Of a DNA stretch of 35,937 nucleotides, positions 17,582 to 26,547 are shown piece by piece; position 1 is the stretch's first letter; each line of letters starts with the position of its first letter. The notes under the pieces were generated by a model, which was not told where the DNA came from, ran no database searches, and was given only the letters and a program-made list of their open reading frames with translations. Location of the stretch: the NCBI GenBank assembly GCA_026932425.1, contig JAIXKN010000088.1, positions 1-35,937 on the forward strand, written 5' to 3'. This stretch comes from Burkholderiales bacterium (lineage in GTDB: Bacteria; Pseudomonadota; Gammaproteobacteria; Burkholderiales; Burkholderiaceae_C). Position numbers and translations under genes: made by a program.

Positions 17582-18991
17582 CTACAGAATGCGCCGCGGT
17601 TGCGCCAGCGCCTCGTGCGCGGCGTGCAGGCGGCGCACGAGCACCTCGATGAAGGCGCGGTCGAAGAGATGGCGCGTGGCCATCGAGAGCTGGGACAGCG
17701 TCTGCGGGGTGAAGGAGATCGTCGTCGCCGGATCGCACACCAGCACGTCGGCGGCGTGCACGCGCAGTTCCGGGTTGGGGGCGAGGTAGGCCATCTCGCC
17801 GACGGAATCGCCCACGCCCAGGCGCGCCACGCGCTCGCCGTCGCGGTAGACGTCGACACCGCCCCCGGCGAGGATGTGGAAGTCGTCGCCTTCCTGCCCC
17901 TTGCGATAGATCGCGTGGCCGTAGGGCAGCCGCTGCCAGCGCGCGCGGTGCACGACTTCCCAGAGTTCGACGTCGCCGAAATCGCGGAAGAACTCGAGCG
18001 AACGCAGCAGGTTGAAGCGTTCCGAATCGAGGACGCGCTGCAGCGAGGCGCGCGGCACCTCGTGGTCGGTGACCAGCGCCGCGAGCGCGGCGGCGAACTG
18101 CTCCCAGTCGTCGGGGCGCTGCGCGCGGTCCTTGGCCAGCGCCTGCAGAACGAGCGCGTCCAGGCGCCTGGAGACGCCTTCGCGCAGGCTGCTCAGCGAG
18201 GCCGGCTCGAGGTTGTAGATCTGGTGCATGATCGCCGCCTGCCGCGTGGCGTCGAAGGGCGGACGCCCGGCGATCAGGTGGTAGAGCACCGCGGCGAGCG
18301 AGTAGATGTCGGCGCGGCAGTCGAGCGTGTCGCCGTCGAGCTGCTCCGGCGACATATAGGCCAGCGAACCCACGCGGTAGACCTGCGTGGCGTCGGACGC
18401 CTGGTTGAAGGCGCTGCCGAAGTCGGTGATCTTCACGTCGATGACCTGATCGCCGTCCAGCACCGCGAGCAGGTTGGCCGGCTTCACGTCGCGGTGGATC
18501 ACGCCCTGGCGGTAGACGTAGGACAGCGCCATCGCGCACTTGAAGCCGATCTCGACGATCTGGTCCAGCGGCAGCAGCGCGTCGGCGCGGCAGTAGCGCC
18601 GCAGCGTCACGCCGTCGACGTACTCCATCACCAGGTAGGGTGCGGCGTCGTCGGCGACGGCGTCCAGGATCTGCACCACGTTCGGGTGGTTCAGCCGCCC
18701 GACCAGCGCCGCCTCGGCGGCGAAGAAGCGGCGCTGGAAGTGCGATTCGCGCGAGTCCGGCAGCAGCCCCAGGCGCACGCGCTTGATGGCGACGTTGCAG
18801 CCGCGGAAGGCGTCGTGCGCGAGGAAGACCTCGCTCGTGGCGCCCTCGCCCAGCCGCGCGAGCACCCGGTACTTGCCGATCTGCGGCGGCAGTGCGGCGG
18901 CGGGGGAGGCGGAGGTGGCGGTGGCCGAATCGGTCATGGCGGACGCAGGGCCGTGGGGCACGTCCCGAGCACGCATCATCGTCGTCGGCAT
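17582..18991 (-). CDS. Serine/threonine protein kinase fused to a cyclic-nucleotide-binding domain
   Basis: The 469-residue protein has a complete Hanks-type kinase domain at about residues 40-310: glycine loop LGEGATSEVFLA, invariant Lys70 in CNVAIKRV, HRDVKPANLL (H166-R167-D168), DFGSA (D190) and MSPEQ. All catalytic residues are present. A C-terminal CNB-type domain (about 330-465) follows, with VGEMAYLAP (G398-E399) and Arg410 in the phosphate-binding region. There is no membrane helix, so it is cytoplasmic. A cNMP- or ligand-gated kinase is inferred. The ATG at 18991 has AGGAGG only two bases upstream, so MMRARD (18979) or MTDSAT (18937) may be the true start. Conserved kinase sequence begins after all three. 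It is divergent from argS and upstream of psiF. Confidence 0.88.
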   Translation of the reverse strand: MPTTMMRARDVPHGPASAMTDSATATSASPAAALPPQIGKYRVLARLGEGATSEVFLAHDAFRGCNVAIKRVRLGLLPDSRESHFQRRFFAAEAALVGRLNHPNVVQILDAVADDAAPYLVMEYVDGVTLRRYCRADALLPLDQIVEIGFKCAMALSYVYRQGVIHRDVKPANLLAVLDGDQVIDVKITDFGSAFNQASDATQVYRVGSLAYMSPEQLDGDTLDCRADIYSLAAVLYHLIAGRPPFDATRQAAIMHQIYNLEPASLSSLREGVSRRLDALVLQALAKDRAQRPDDWEQFAAALAALVTDHEVPRASLQRVLDSERFNLLRSLEFFRDFGDVELWEVVHRARWQRLPYGHAIYRKGQEGDDFHILAGGGVDVYRDGERVARLGVGDSVGEMAYLAPNPELRVHAADVLVCDPATTISFTPQTLSQLSMATRHLFDRAFIEVLVRRLHAAHEALAQPRRIL

Positions 18992-19066
18992 GGCCTCCTG
19001 GTGCGCTGAACAAGCCGGCGATCGCGGCGCAATCCCGGCAGCGGCGGACGCGCGCAGGCCGAAAAG

Positions 19067-19072
19067 TAGAAT
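19067..19072 (+). promoter_or_regulatory. Putative -10 element (TAGAAT) of leaderless argS
   Basis: AAAAGTAGAATCC lies directly before argS, with only six bases between the hexamer and the ATG at 19079. This predicts transcription start at the A of the ATG. The best -35 at normal spacing is weak (CGGACG). No Shine-Dalgarno is present. Confidence 0.45.
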
Positions 19073-19078
19073 CCGGCG

Positions 19079-20827
19079 ATGATCCAAGCCAAGCAGGAGC
19101 TGCTGCAGGCGCTGTCGCGCGCGCTGGCGGTGCTGGCCCCCGGGGCCGCGCCCGTCGCGGCTTTCGAATCCCCGAAGCAGGCCACGCACGGCGACCTGGC
19201 CATCACCGCGGCGATGCCGCTGGCGCGCAGCCTGAAGAAGAATCCGCGCGAGATCGCAGAGGCCCTCGTCGAGGCGCTGCGCGCGCAGCCGGCCGTGCAG
19301 CGCTGGGTGGCTTCGCTCGAGATCGCCGGCCCCGGCTTCGTGAACCTGCGCCTCACGGCGCAGGCGCGGCAGCGCGTCGTCGCCGAGGTGCTGGCCGCCG
19401 GCCAGGCCTTCGGCCAGCGCGCGCCGAGCGGCCAGCGCGTCATGGTCGAGTTCGTCTCCGCCAACCCGACCGGACCGCTGCACGTGGGCCACGCGCGCCA
19501 GGCGGCGCTCGGCGATGCGCTGTGCAACCTGCTCGCAGCCCAGGGCCATGCCGTGCAGCGCGAGTTCTATTACAACGACGCCGGCGTGCAGATCGCCACC
19601 CTCGCGCTGTCGACGCAGTGCCGACTGCGTGGGCTCGCCCCCGGCGACGAGGGCTGGCCGGAGTCGGCCTACAACGGCGACTACATCCAGGACATCGCCG
19701 ATGCCTACCGCGCGCGGCGCACGGTGAGCGCCGACGATCGCAGCTACACCGCCAGCGGCGACGTCGAGAACCTCGACGACATCCGCCAATTCGCCGTCGC
19801 CTACCTGCGCCACGAGCAGGACCTGGACCTGCAGGCCTTCGGTCTGCGCTTCGACCGCTACTACCTCGAGTCCAGCCTCTACGGCAGCGGCCGCGTGCAG
19901 GCCACCGTCGAGCGCCTGGTGGCCAGCGGCCACACCTACGAGCGCGACGGCGCGCTGTGGCTGCGCACGACCGACTTCGGCGACGACAAGGACCGCGTCA
20001 TGCGCAAGTCCGCGCCCGCGGGCGACGCTGCCGCGGCGGCTTCGCCCTACACCTACTTCGTCCCCGACGTCGCCTACCACGTCGACAAGTTCGAACGCGG
20101 CTTCACGAAGGTCATCAACGTCCAGGGCAGCGACCACCACGGCACCATCGCGCGCGTGCGCGCCGGGCTGCAGGCCCTGGACATGGGCATCCCCAAGGGC
20201 TTCCCCGACTACGTGCTGCACAAGATGGTGACGGTGATGCGCGGCGGCCAGGAGGTGAAGATCTCCAAGCGCGCGGGCAGCTACGTGACGCTGCGCGACC
20301 TCGTCGAGTGGACCAGCCGCGACGCCGTGCGCTTCTTCCTCATCGGCCGCAAGGCCGACACCGAGTTCGTCTTCGACGTCGACCTGGCGCTGGCGCAGAG
20401 CGACGAGAACCCGGTCTTCTACGTGCAGTACGCGCACGCGCGCATCTGCTCGGTGCTGGCGCAGTACGCCGAGCGCGGCGGCGATGCCTCCAACGCGGCG
20501 CTGGCCGGCGCCGATCTGGCGCGCCTGAGCGCGCCCAGCGAGCAGGCGCTGCTGCTGCGCCTGGCGGACTATCCCGACATGCTGACGCGCGCCGCGGCCG
20601 AACTGGCGCCGCACGACGTCGCCTTCTACCTGCGCGAGCTCGCCGCGGCGCTGCACGCCTGGTACGCCGCCGAGCGCTTCCTCGGCGAGGACGCCGCGCT
20701 CACGCGCGCGCGCATGGCGCTGCTCGCGGCCACGCGCGAGGTGCTGCAGGCGGGCCTGGCGGTGCTGGGCGTGAGCGCGCCGCAATCGCTGCAGCGGGCT
20801 CCCGCGACCGCGGAGGCGCAGGCATGA
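19079..20827 (+). CDS. argS: Arginyl-tRNA synthetase
   Basis: The 582-residue class I aminoacyl-tRNA synthetase charges tRNA-Arg in translation. Seen are the ArgS N-terminal additional domain (residues 1-115), the HIGH motif as HVGH (135-138) in [20 protein letters not shown], the KMSKS-equivalent KISKRAG beginning at K394, [13 protein letters not shown] and the C-terminal anticodon-binding DALR domain ([20 protein letters not shown] to the end). Length is normal. It is followed by the SPOR gene with an ATGA start/stop overlap at 20824-20827, so translation is coupled. The argS-SPOR-dsbA order is a known arrangement in Burkholderiales. A TAGAAT element immediately before the ATG and the lack of a Shine-Dalgarno suggest a leaderless message. 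Confidence 0.97.
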   Translation: MIQAKQELLQALSRALAVLAPGAAPVAAFESPKQATHGDLAITAAMPLARSLKKNPREIAEALVEALRAQPAVQRWVASLEIAGPGFVNLRLTAQARQRVVAEVLAAGQAFGQRAPSGQRVMVEFVSANPTGPLHVGHARQAALGDALCNLLAAQGHAVQREFYYNDAGVQIATLALSTQCRLRGLAPGDEGWPESAYNGDYIQDIADAYRARRTVSADDRSYTASGDVENLDDIRQFAVAYLRHEQDLDLQAFGLRFDRYYLESSLYGSGRVQATVERLVASGHTYERDGALWLRTTDFGDDKDRVMRKSAPAGDAAAAASPYTYFVPDVAYHVDKFERGFTKVINVQGSDHHGTIARVRAGLQALDMGIPKGFPDYVLHKMVTVMRGGQEVKISKRAGSYVTLRDLVEWTSRDAVRFFLIGRKADTEFVFDVDLALAQSDENPVFYVQYAHARICSVLAQYAERGGDASNAALAGADLARLSAPSEQALLLRLADYPDMLTRAAAELAPHDVAFYLRELAAALHAWYAAERFLGEDAALTRARMALLAATREVLQAGLAVLGVSAPQSLQRAPATAEAQA

Positions 20828-21477
20828 AGCGCTCGCGTCGAAGCGCGCCCGCGAAACAGCCGCAGCATGGCGGCTTCGTGCTCGGGCTCGTGTCCGGGCT
20901 GCTGCTGGGGCTGGCGCTCGCGCTGGGCGTGGCGCTCTACATCACCAAGGTGCCGGTTCCTTTCATCGACAAGGTGCCGCAGCGAACGGCCGAGCAGGAT
21001 CAGGCCGAGCAGCAGCGCAACCGCAACTGGGATCCGAACGCGCCGCTGGCGGGAAAACCCCCGCGCGTGGTGGAGGCCGCGAGCGCTGGCGCTGCAGGCG
21101 GGGCGTCGGCCGCCGTCGCGACGGCCGTGCCGGCCGTGCCGGCCGTGCCCGCCGGCGCCGGCAGCGCCGCCGGCGCGCGCGACCCGGCGGCGATCCTCTC
21201 CGGCGCGCAGACGCCCGGGCCGCAAGTGCCGGGCGCGATCGTCTTCTTCGTCCAGGCCGGGGCGTACTCGCGCATCGACGAAGCCGAGCAGCAGCGGGCG
21301 CGACTGGCGATGCTCGGCCACGGCGCGCGCATCAGCGAACGCGAGCAGCATGGCCGCGTCGTCTATCGCGTGCGCATGGGCCCCTACACGACCCGCGGCG
21401 AGGCCGAAGGGATCCAAAGCCGCCTGCTGTCCTCGAGCATCGAGTCGCAGCTCGTGCGCGCGGAGCAGCAACCGTGA
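20824..21477 (+). CDS. SPOR-domain inner-membrane protein, FtsN-like
   Basis: A 217-residue bitopic protein: a short basic cytoplasmic N-terminus, one membrane helix (about residues 18-41, [20 protein letters not shown]), an Ala/Pro-rich periplasmic linker and a C-terminal SPOR domain (about 138-213, with [20 protein letters not shown] and [18 protein letters not shown]). SPOR domains bind denuded peptidoglycan glycan strands at the division septum, so a role in cell division or septal wall processing is likely. This is the FtsN topology, but a true FtsN assignment needs context. It overlaps argS by four bases (ATGA). The linker contains three exact VPA repeats from a 9-bp tandem repeat at 21124-21150. 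Confidence 0.88.
   Translation: MKRSRRSAPAKQPQHGGFVLGLVSGLLLGLALALGVALYITKVPVPFIDKVPQRTAEQDQAEQQRNRNWDPNAPLAGKPPRVVEAASAGAAGGASAAVATAVPAVPAVPAGAGSAAGARDPAAILSGAQTPGPQVPGAIVFFVQAGAYSRIDEAEQQRARLAMLGHGARISEREQHGRVVYRVRMGPYTTRGEAEGIQSRLLSSSIESQLVRAEQQP
21124..21150 (+). repeat. Three tandem 9-bp units in the SPOR protein linker
   Basis: GCCGTGCCG occurs three times in a row (last base of the third unit changed to C). It encodes AVPAVPAVP in the disordered linker. Short in-frame units like this can vary in copy number by slippage. Confidence 0.75.
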
Positions 21478-21581
21478 CCGCACGACGTCCAAGGCACTCG
21501 ACCCGAGGCCCCGCGGAACTCCGACCCCGGCAGCCGGATCCACCGGCGGCCTCTCAAGACCCAGATCCCGAAAGGACGCTC

Positions 21582-22226
21582 ATGAAGCGGCGCGACTTCT
21601 CGATTCAGCTGGCCGGCCTCGGCCTCGCGGCGGCGACCGGCAAAGCGGCGCACGCACAGGCACCGGCCGAAGGCCGCCAGTACGTCAAGCTGGCGCAACC
21701 GCTGCCGGCGTCGATGCTGCCGCCGCCGGGCAAGATCGACGTGAGCGAGTTCTTCTGGTACGAGTGCCCGCATTGCAACGTCTTCGAGCCGCTGCTGGAG
21801 GCGTGGTCCAAGCGCCTGCCCGCCGAAGTCGCGTTTCGCCGTGTCCCGGTCGGTTTCACGGCGCGCCACCAGGTGGGACAGAAGCTGTACTACGCGCTGG
21901 AGGAGATCGGCGCGCTGGAGATGGCGCACCGCAAGATCTTTGCCGCGATCCACACCCAGGGCCAGCGGCTGATCAGCGAGAACGACGCCGTCGCGCTCGC
22001 GACCGCCGCCGGCGCCGACAAGACGAAGTTCGTCGACGCCTACCGCTCGTTCCAGGTCAACACCAAGGCCGCCAAGGCGCGCCAACTCGCCGACGCCTAC
22101 AAGGTCGACGGCGTGCCCTTGCTCGGCCTTGGCGGTCGATATTTCACGTCCGCCTCGCTTGCCGGCAGCCACGAGCGGGCCTTGCAGGTGGCAGACTATC
22201 TGATCCAGCTCGCCCGCAAGGGCTGA
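21582..22226 (+). CDS. dsbA: Periplasmic thiol:disulfide oxidoreductase DsbA
   Basis: A 214-residue DsbA-type protein that introduces disulfide bonds into exported proteins. The active site is C62-P-H-C65 in FFWYECPHCNVFEPLL, the classic DsbA dipeptide. A cis-Pro loop occurs at VP179 in VDGVPLLGLGGRYF, and the thioredoxin fold with helical insert fits its length. The N-terminus MKRRDFSIQLAGLGLAAATG has an RRDFS pair followed by a weakly hydrophobic core, so it resembles a Tat signal more than a Sec/SRP signal; cleavage is near AHAQ. The ATG at 21582 follows AAAGGA. An in-frame GTG at 21474, overlapping the SPOR stop, would add 36 residues that do not fit a signal peptide. It is third in the argS-SPOR-dsbA group. 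Confidence 0.94.
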   Translation: MKRRDFSIQLAGLGLAAATGKAAHAQAPAEGRQYVKLAQPLPASMLPPPGKIDVSEFFWYECPHCNVFEPLLEAWSKRLPAEVAFRRVPVGFTARHQVGQKLYYALEEIGALEMAHRKIFAAIHTQGQRLISENDAVALATAAGADKTKFVDAYRSFQVNTKAAKARQLADAYKVDGVPLLGLGGRYFTSASLAGSHERALQVADYLIQLARKG

Positions 22227-22250
22227 GCCTGCCGGCAGCGAAGACGCCGA

Positions 22251-22267
22251 GTGCGGCAAGGCCGCAC
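22251..22267 (+). terminator. Hairpin after dsbA, possible terminator
   Basis: GTGCGG (22251-22256), loop CAAGG, CCGCAC (22262-22267), followed by AGATTGCCCACTTTT. It is a short stem with a partial T-rich tail 25 bases after the dsbA stop. It separates dsbA from the lpt-rpoN block. Confidence 0.45.
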
Positions 22268-22308
22268 AGATTGCCCACTTTTCGCGTCCCGCGGCAGAAG
22301 CCTGCAAC

Positions 22309-22314
22309 TAGAAT
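22309..22314 (+). promoter_or_regulatory. Putative -10 element (TAGAAT) for the lptA-lptB-rpoN-rlmL block
   Basis: ACTAGAATGC resembles the elements before argS and the reductase gene. It overlaps an ATG at 22313, which argues that the real lptA start is the next in-frame ATG (22328 or 22337). No matching -35 at 16-18 bases is evident. Confidence 0.35.
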
Positions 22315-22327
22315 GCCTGCAAGTTTC

Positions 22328-22948
22328 ATGCCGCAAATGCATCATCCGATCGCGCTCACCCCCCGGCCTGTCCATCGCCTGGCGGTCCTGCTGGTCGCCT
22401 GCGCTCTGGTGGGTCCGGGCGCGCGGGCAGAGAAGGCCGACAGCCGCCTGCCGCTGGAGATCCAGGCCGACCGCTCGGGCAGTGCCGACCTGCTGAACCA
22501 GGTGAGCCGCTTCGAAGGCCACGTCGTCATCACGCAGGGGACGATGCGCATCGAGGCGGAGCGCGTCGAGATCCGCCAGACGCCCGACGGCTTCTACCAG
22601 GCCACGGCCTGGGGCAGCGCGGCAGCGCCGGTCAACTATCGCCAGAAGCGCGACGGAGTCGAGGAATACGTCCAGGGCCGGGCATTGCGCGTCGAGTTCG
22701 ACGGCAAGACCGAGATCCTGCGCTTCATCGGCAACGCGCTCGTGCGCCGCACCGAGGGCAGCCGCACGCTCGACGAGATCACCGGCGCGCAGATCACCTG
22801 GAACCATGCCGCCGAACTGTTCAGCGCGCAAGGAGGCGGCATCGCGACCGGGGGCGGCACGGCGGCCAGCGGAGCGGACGGCCGCGTGCGCGCCGTGCTC
22901 GTGCCGCGCCGCGCCGCCGACGCGGCTTCGGAGCCCGCACGCCGATGA
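22328..22948 (+). CDS. lptA: Lipopolysaccharide transport periplasmic bridge protein LptA
   Basis: An OstA/LptA beta-jellyroll protein of about 206 residues that carries LPS across the periplasm from LptBFGC to LptDE. It has a signal peptide ([19 protein letters not shown], then AEKADS) and the LptA pattern [40 protein letters not shown] and [17 protein letters not shown]. The start is uncertain: ATGs at 22313, 22328 and 22337 are all in frame and none has a Shine-Dalgarno. I prefer 22328 because a TAGAAT -10 element overlaps the first. The stop overlaps lptB (ATGA, 22945-22948). The usual upstream partner lptC, often with kdsC, is not here; dsbA is the upstream neighbour. Confidence 0.92.
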   Translation: MPQMHHPIALTPRPVHRLAVLLVACALVGPGARAEKADSRLPLEIQADRSGSADLLNQVSRFEGHVVITQGTMRIEAERVEIRQTPDGFYQATAWGSAAAPVNYRQKRDGVEEYVQGRALRVEFDGKTEILRFIGNALVRRTEGSRTLDEITGAQITWNHAAELFSAQGGGIATGGGTAASGADGRVRAVLVPRRAADAASEPARR

Positions 22949-23718
22949 CGGCGGCCGTGCCCTCTGCCGCCGCGGCCGCAAGCCGCCTGGAGGCCGAGCG
23001 CCTGGCCAAGTCCTACGGCGCGCGTCGCGTCGTGCACGACGTGCACTTGGCGGTGGGCGCGGGCGAGGTCGTGGGCCTGCTCGGGCCCAACGGAGCCGGC
23101 AAGACGACGACCTTCTACATGGTGGTCGGCCTCGTGCGCGCCGACGACGGCGAGATCCGCATCGATGGCACGCCGATCCAGGGCCTGCCGATCCACCGCC
23201 GCTCGCGCCTGGGCCTGTCCTACCTGCCGCAGGAGGCGTCGATCTTCCGCAAGCTGACGGTGGAAGAGAACATTCGCGCCATGCTCGAACTGCAGTTCGG
23301 GCCCGACGGCAGGCCCTTGTCCGCCGCGCGCATCGACGAGCGCCTGGCGCAGCTGCTGGCCGACCTCGGCATCGAGAAGCTGCGCGACTCGCCGGCGCCC
23401 GCGCTCTCCGGCGGCGAGCGGCGCCGCGTCGAGATCGCGCGCGCGCTGGCGACGCAACCGCGCTTCATCCTGCTGGACGAGCCCTTCGCCGGCGTCGACC
23501 CGATCGCCGTCATCGAGATCCAGCGCATCATCGGCTTCCTGCGCCAGCGCGGCATCGGCGTGCTCATCACCGACCACAACGTGCGCGAGACGCTGGGCAT
23601 CTGCGACCGTGCCTACATCATCAGCGAGGGCCGCGTGCTCGCCGAGGGCACGCCCACCGAGATCGTCGCCAACGCCCAGGTGCGCAAGGTCTACCTGGGC
23701 GAGCACTTCCGGATGTGA
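22945..23718 (+). CDS. lptB: LPS export ABC transporter ATPase LptB
   Basis: The 257-residue ABC ATPase powers LPS extraction from the inner membrane with LptF, LptG and LptC. Walker A is GPNGAGKTT (from residue 47), the signature is LSGGERRR, Walker B is [13 protein letters not shown] and the switch histidine is in [10 protein letters not shown]. The LptB-specific [19 protein letters not shown] and [20 protein letters not shown] stretches are present. It overlaps lptA by four bases and precedes rpoN by two bases, so the block is clearly co-translated. The first 14 residues ([14 protein letters not shown]) are an Ala-rich extension relative to typical LptB. Confidence 0.96.
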   Translation: MTAAVPSAAAAASRLEAERLAKSYGARRVVHDVHLAVGAGEVVGLLGPNGAGKTTTFYMVVGLVRADDGEIRIDGTPIQGLPIHRRSRLGLSYLPQEASIFRKLTVEENIRAMLELQFGPDGRPLSAARIDERLAQLLADLGIEKLRDSPAPALSGGERRRVEIARALATQPRFILLDEPFAGVDPIAVIEIQRIIGFLRQRGIGVLITDHNVRETLGICDRAYIISEGRVLAEGTPTEIVANAQVRKVYLGEHFRM

Positions 23719-23720
23719 AC

Positions 23721-25274
23721 ATGAAGCCCTCGCTTCAGGTCCGGCTCTCGCAGCACCTGGCGCTGACGCCGCAGCTGCAGCAGTCGATCCGCCTGCTGCA
23801 GCTCTCGACGCTCGAGCTGCACCAGGAGGTCGGGCAGATGCTCGACCAGAACCCCTTCCTCGACCTCGACGAGGACGCCGGCAGCCCCTTCGAGTCGCCG
23901 CTGGACCGCCGCCTGCCCGACGACCGCGCCGGTGCGCGCAGTCAGGCCGAGGACGGCGACGCCGACGACAACAGCGGCGCCAGCGAGGGCCCGGCGCTGG
24001 CCGAAGTCGGCGGCGGCGACTTCGGCACCACCGCGCGCGAGGACTGGGAGAACGGCACCGAGGGCGATGACTTCGACGGCATCCGCGAGACGCCCTCGGG
24101 CACCAGCGGCGGCGCCGGCAACGCCGCGGGCGACGAAGACGACGACCCGAACGAGCGCCGTACGGCCGGAACGAGCCTGCAGGACCACCTGCGCCATCAG
24201 ATCACCGGCATGCGGCTTGGCCCCGAGGACCGGCTCGCGCTCGAAGCGCTGATCGAGTCGCTCGACGCGGACGGCTACCTCGCGGACCCGCTGGACGAGA
24301 TCGCCGCGCGGCTGGCCGAACTGCTTGGCCGGACCGACGCGCAGGCGCTCGACGACATCGGCGAGCGCCTGCGCTGCGCGCTGCACTGGCTGCACAACCT
24401 CGAGCCCACCGGCGTCGGGGCGCGCAGCCTCTCCGAATGCCTGGTGCTGCAGCTGCAGGAACGCCAACCGCCCAGCCCCGAGCGGCGGCTGGCCATCCTC
24501 GTCTGCGAAAAGCACCTCGAGCACCTGGCGCGCCGCGACCTGCGCCGCCTGGCCGTCCTCACCGGCGGCAGCGAGGCCCAGCTGCGTGCGGCGCAGGCGA
24601 TGATCACCGCCTGCGAGCCCAAGCCCGGGCGCCCGTTCGCCGACGTCGACGGGCAGATCGTCGTTCCCGACGTGATCGTGCAGCGCACGCGCGGCGGCCT
24701 GAAGGCGGTGCTCAATCCCGAGGTGATGCCGCGGCTGCGCATCAACGACGTCTACGCCCGGGCGCTGCGCGGCCAGCGCGGCAGCGCGCCCGAGCTCTCG
24801 GCGCGGCTGCAGGAGGCGCGCTGGTTCGTGCGCAACATCCAGCAGCGCTTCGACACCATCCTGCGCGTCTCGCAGGCCATCGTCGAGCGCCAGAAGAGCT
24901 TCTTCACCCACGGCGCGATCGCCATGAAGCCGCTCGTGCTGCGCGAGATCGCCGACGAGCTGAACCTGCACGAGAGCACGATCTCGCGCGTCACCACCGC
25001 CAAGTACATGAGCACGCCCATGGGCACCTACGAGCTCAAGTACTTCTTCGGCTCCAGCCTGCACACCGAGGCCGGCGGCAACGCCAGCAGCACCGCGGTG
25101 CGCGCGCTCATCCAGCAGCTCGTCGACGCCGAGGACCGCACGAAGCCGCTCTCCGACAGCCAGCTCTCGCTGATGCTCGAGGAGCAGGGCATCCAGGTGG
25201 CGCGGCGCACCGTCGCCAAGTACCGCGAGCTGCTGCGCATCGAGCCCGCGCCGATGCGCCGCGCGCAGGCATGA
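23721..25274 (+). CDS. rpoN: RNA polymerase sigma-54 factor
   Basis: A 517-residue sigma-54. Region I is the Gln/Leu-rich LSQHLALTPQLQQSIRLLQL at residues 9-28, followed by an acidic region II (about 50-150, many Asp/Glu). The core-binding domain then leads to the helix-turn-helix region (LREIADELNLHESTISRVTT) and the RpoN box, ARRTVAKYRE, near the C-terminus. It directs transcription from -24/-12 promoters with enhancer-binding activators. It begins two bases after the lptB stop, the usual lptA-lptB-rpoN order, and overlaps the next gene by four bases (ATGA). In many proteobacteria hpf and ptsN follow rpoN, but here an rRNA methyltransferase gene follows instead. Confidence 0.97.
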   Translation: MKPSLQVRLSQHLALTPQLQQSIRLLQLSTLELHQEVGQMLDQNPFLDLDEDAGSPFESPLDRRLPDDRAGARSQAEDGDADDNSGASEGPALAEVGGGDFGTTAREDWENGTEGDDFDGIRETPSGTSGGAGNAAGDEDDDPNERRTAGTSLQDHLRHQITGMRLGPEDRLALEALIESLDADGYLADPLDEIAARLAELLGRTDAQALDDIGERLRCALHWLHNLEPTGVGARSLSECLVLQLQERQPPSPERRLAILVCEKHLEHLARRDLRRLAVLTGGSEAQLRAAQAMITACEPKPGRPFADVDGQIVVPDVIVQRTRGGLKAVLNPEVMPRLRINDVYARALRGQRGSAPELSARLQEARWFVRNIQQRFDTILRVSQAIVERQKSFFTHGAIAMKPLVLREIADELNLHESTISRVTTAKYMSTPMGTYELKYFFGSSLHTEAGGNASSTAVRALIQQLVDAEDRTKPLSDSQLSLMLEEQGIQVARRTVAKYRELLRIEPAPMRRAQA

Positions 25275-26488
25275 CGCCGGCGATGTTCGTTCCCTGCGCC
25301 CAGGGCGTGGAGGCCTTGCTCGCCGCCGAGCTGCAGACGATCACCGGCGAGCGCGCGACCGCCGTGCGCGGCGGCGCCTGGGTGCACGGCGAACTCGCCG
25401 CGGCAATGCGGCTCAACCTCGAATGCCGGCTCGGCCAGCGCGTGCTCTGGCCGCTGGCCGATGGGCCGTATCGCGACGAGAACGACCTCTACGCGCTCGC
25501 CCGGCGTGTGGCCTGGCCGCAATGGATCACGCCGCAGCAGACGCTGCGCGTGGACGTCTCGGCGCAGCGCTGCCCGCTGCAAAGCCTGAACTTCGCCGCG
25601 CTGCGCGTGAAGGACGCCGTCTGCGACGCGCTGCGCGAAGCCAGCGGCGCGCGTCCGAGTGTCGACACGCGGCACCCGACGCTGCCGCTCGTCCTCTTCC
25701 TCGACGCCACGCAAGCGCGGCTGTACGCCGACACCTCCGGCGAGGCGCTGTTCAAGCGCGGCTGGCGCGACGCGCGCGGCGGCGGCCAGGCGGTGAAGGG
25801 CGAGGCGCCGCTGAAGGAGACGCTGGCCGCGGCGATGCTCGCTGCCGCGGGCTGGCAGGGCCGCGCCGAGGACGGCGCGCTGCTGGACCCCTTCTGCGGC
25901 GCCGGCACGATCGCGATCGAAGCCGCGCAGCTCGCCTGCGGCATCGCTGCGGGCCTGCAGCGGCGTTTCGCCTTCGAGCGGCAGCTGCCCTTCGAGCCGC
26001 TGCGCGCGGACTGGCAGCAGATGAAGCAGGCCGCGCGAGCGCGCGTGCATGCACCCGCCGCGCCGGTGTTCGCCAGCGACGTGAGCTTTCGCATGACCGA
26101 CTTCGCCGCGCGCAACGCCGAGCGTGCCGGCGTCGCGCACGCCATCGCGTTCAAGACCGCGGACGCGCTGCAGCGCCTGCCGCCGGCGGCGCGCGGAACG
26201 CTGCTGATGAACCCGCCGTACGGCGCGCGCATCGACCCCAAGGGAACGCGCCCCGCGCGCGAAGGTTTCGACGGCGAAGCCGGCGCCGCGGACTTCTTCG
26301 CCGCGCTGGCGGCACACTGGAAGCGCCACTACGCCGGCTGGAGCGCCTGGTGCCTGAGCCCCGAGCCGCGGCTGCCGTCGATGCTGCGGCTGAAGGAAAG
26401 CCGCCGCGTGCCGCTATGGAACGGCGGCATCGAATGCCGGCTGTTCCGCTTCGACATCGTCGCGGGATCGAACCGCCTGCAGCGCTGA
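25271..26488 (+). CDS. rlmL: 23S rRNA (guanine-N2) methyltransferase, RlmL N-terminal type
   Basis: A 405-residue THUMP plus class I SAM methyltransferase, equivalent to the N-terminal half of E. coli RlmL (m2G2445 of 23S rRNA). The start MTPAMFVPCAQGVEALLAAE and the THUMP region (about 40-160) precede LLDPFCGAGTIAIEAA (SAM motif I, D206) and LLMNPPYGARI (catalytic NPPY, N314). The E. coli protein is about 700 residues because RlmK is fused. Here the RlmK part is absent and is not the next gene. Its ATG overlaps the rpoN stop (25271-25274), giving translational coupling. It ends tail-to-tail with livK. Confidence 0.9.
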   Translation: MTPAMFVPCAQGVEALLAAELQTITGERATAVRGGAWVHGELAAAMRLNLECRLGQRVLWPLADGPYRDENDLYALARRVAWPQWITPQQTLRVDVSAQRCPLQSLNFAALRVKDAVCDALREASGARPSVDTRHPTLPLVLFLDATQARLYADTSGEALFKRGWRDARGGGQAVKGEAPLKETLAAAMLAAAGWQGRAEDGALLDPFCGAGTIAIEAAQLACGIAAGLQRRFAFERQLPFEPLRADWQQMKQAARARVHAPAAPVFASDVSFRMTDFAARNAERAGVAHAIAFKTADALQRLPPAARGTLLMNPPYGARIDPKGTRPAREGFDGEAGAADFFAALAAHWKRHYAGWSAWCLSPEPRLPSMLRLKESRRVPLWNGGIECRLFRFDIVAGSNRLQR

Positions 26489-26547
26489 GGCATCACCACA
26501 GCCGACAGGCGCAGCGTGGACCTGGACCGCGTCGGGGCCGCGACTCG

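Noticed and set aside
18992-20785. N-terminal extension of the kinase frame up to 1067 residues
   Set aside because: The extension is antisense to argS and has no domain. A normal kinase N-terminus starts near 18991.
21474-21581. A longer DsbA starting at the GTG that overlaps the SPOR stop
   Set aside because: It would bury the signal peptide behind 36 Arg/Pro-rich residues, and AAAGGA precedes the ATG at 21582.
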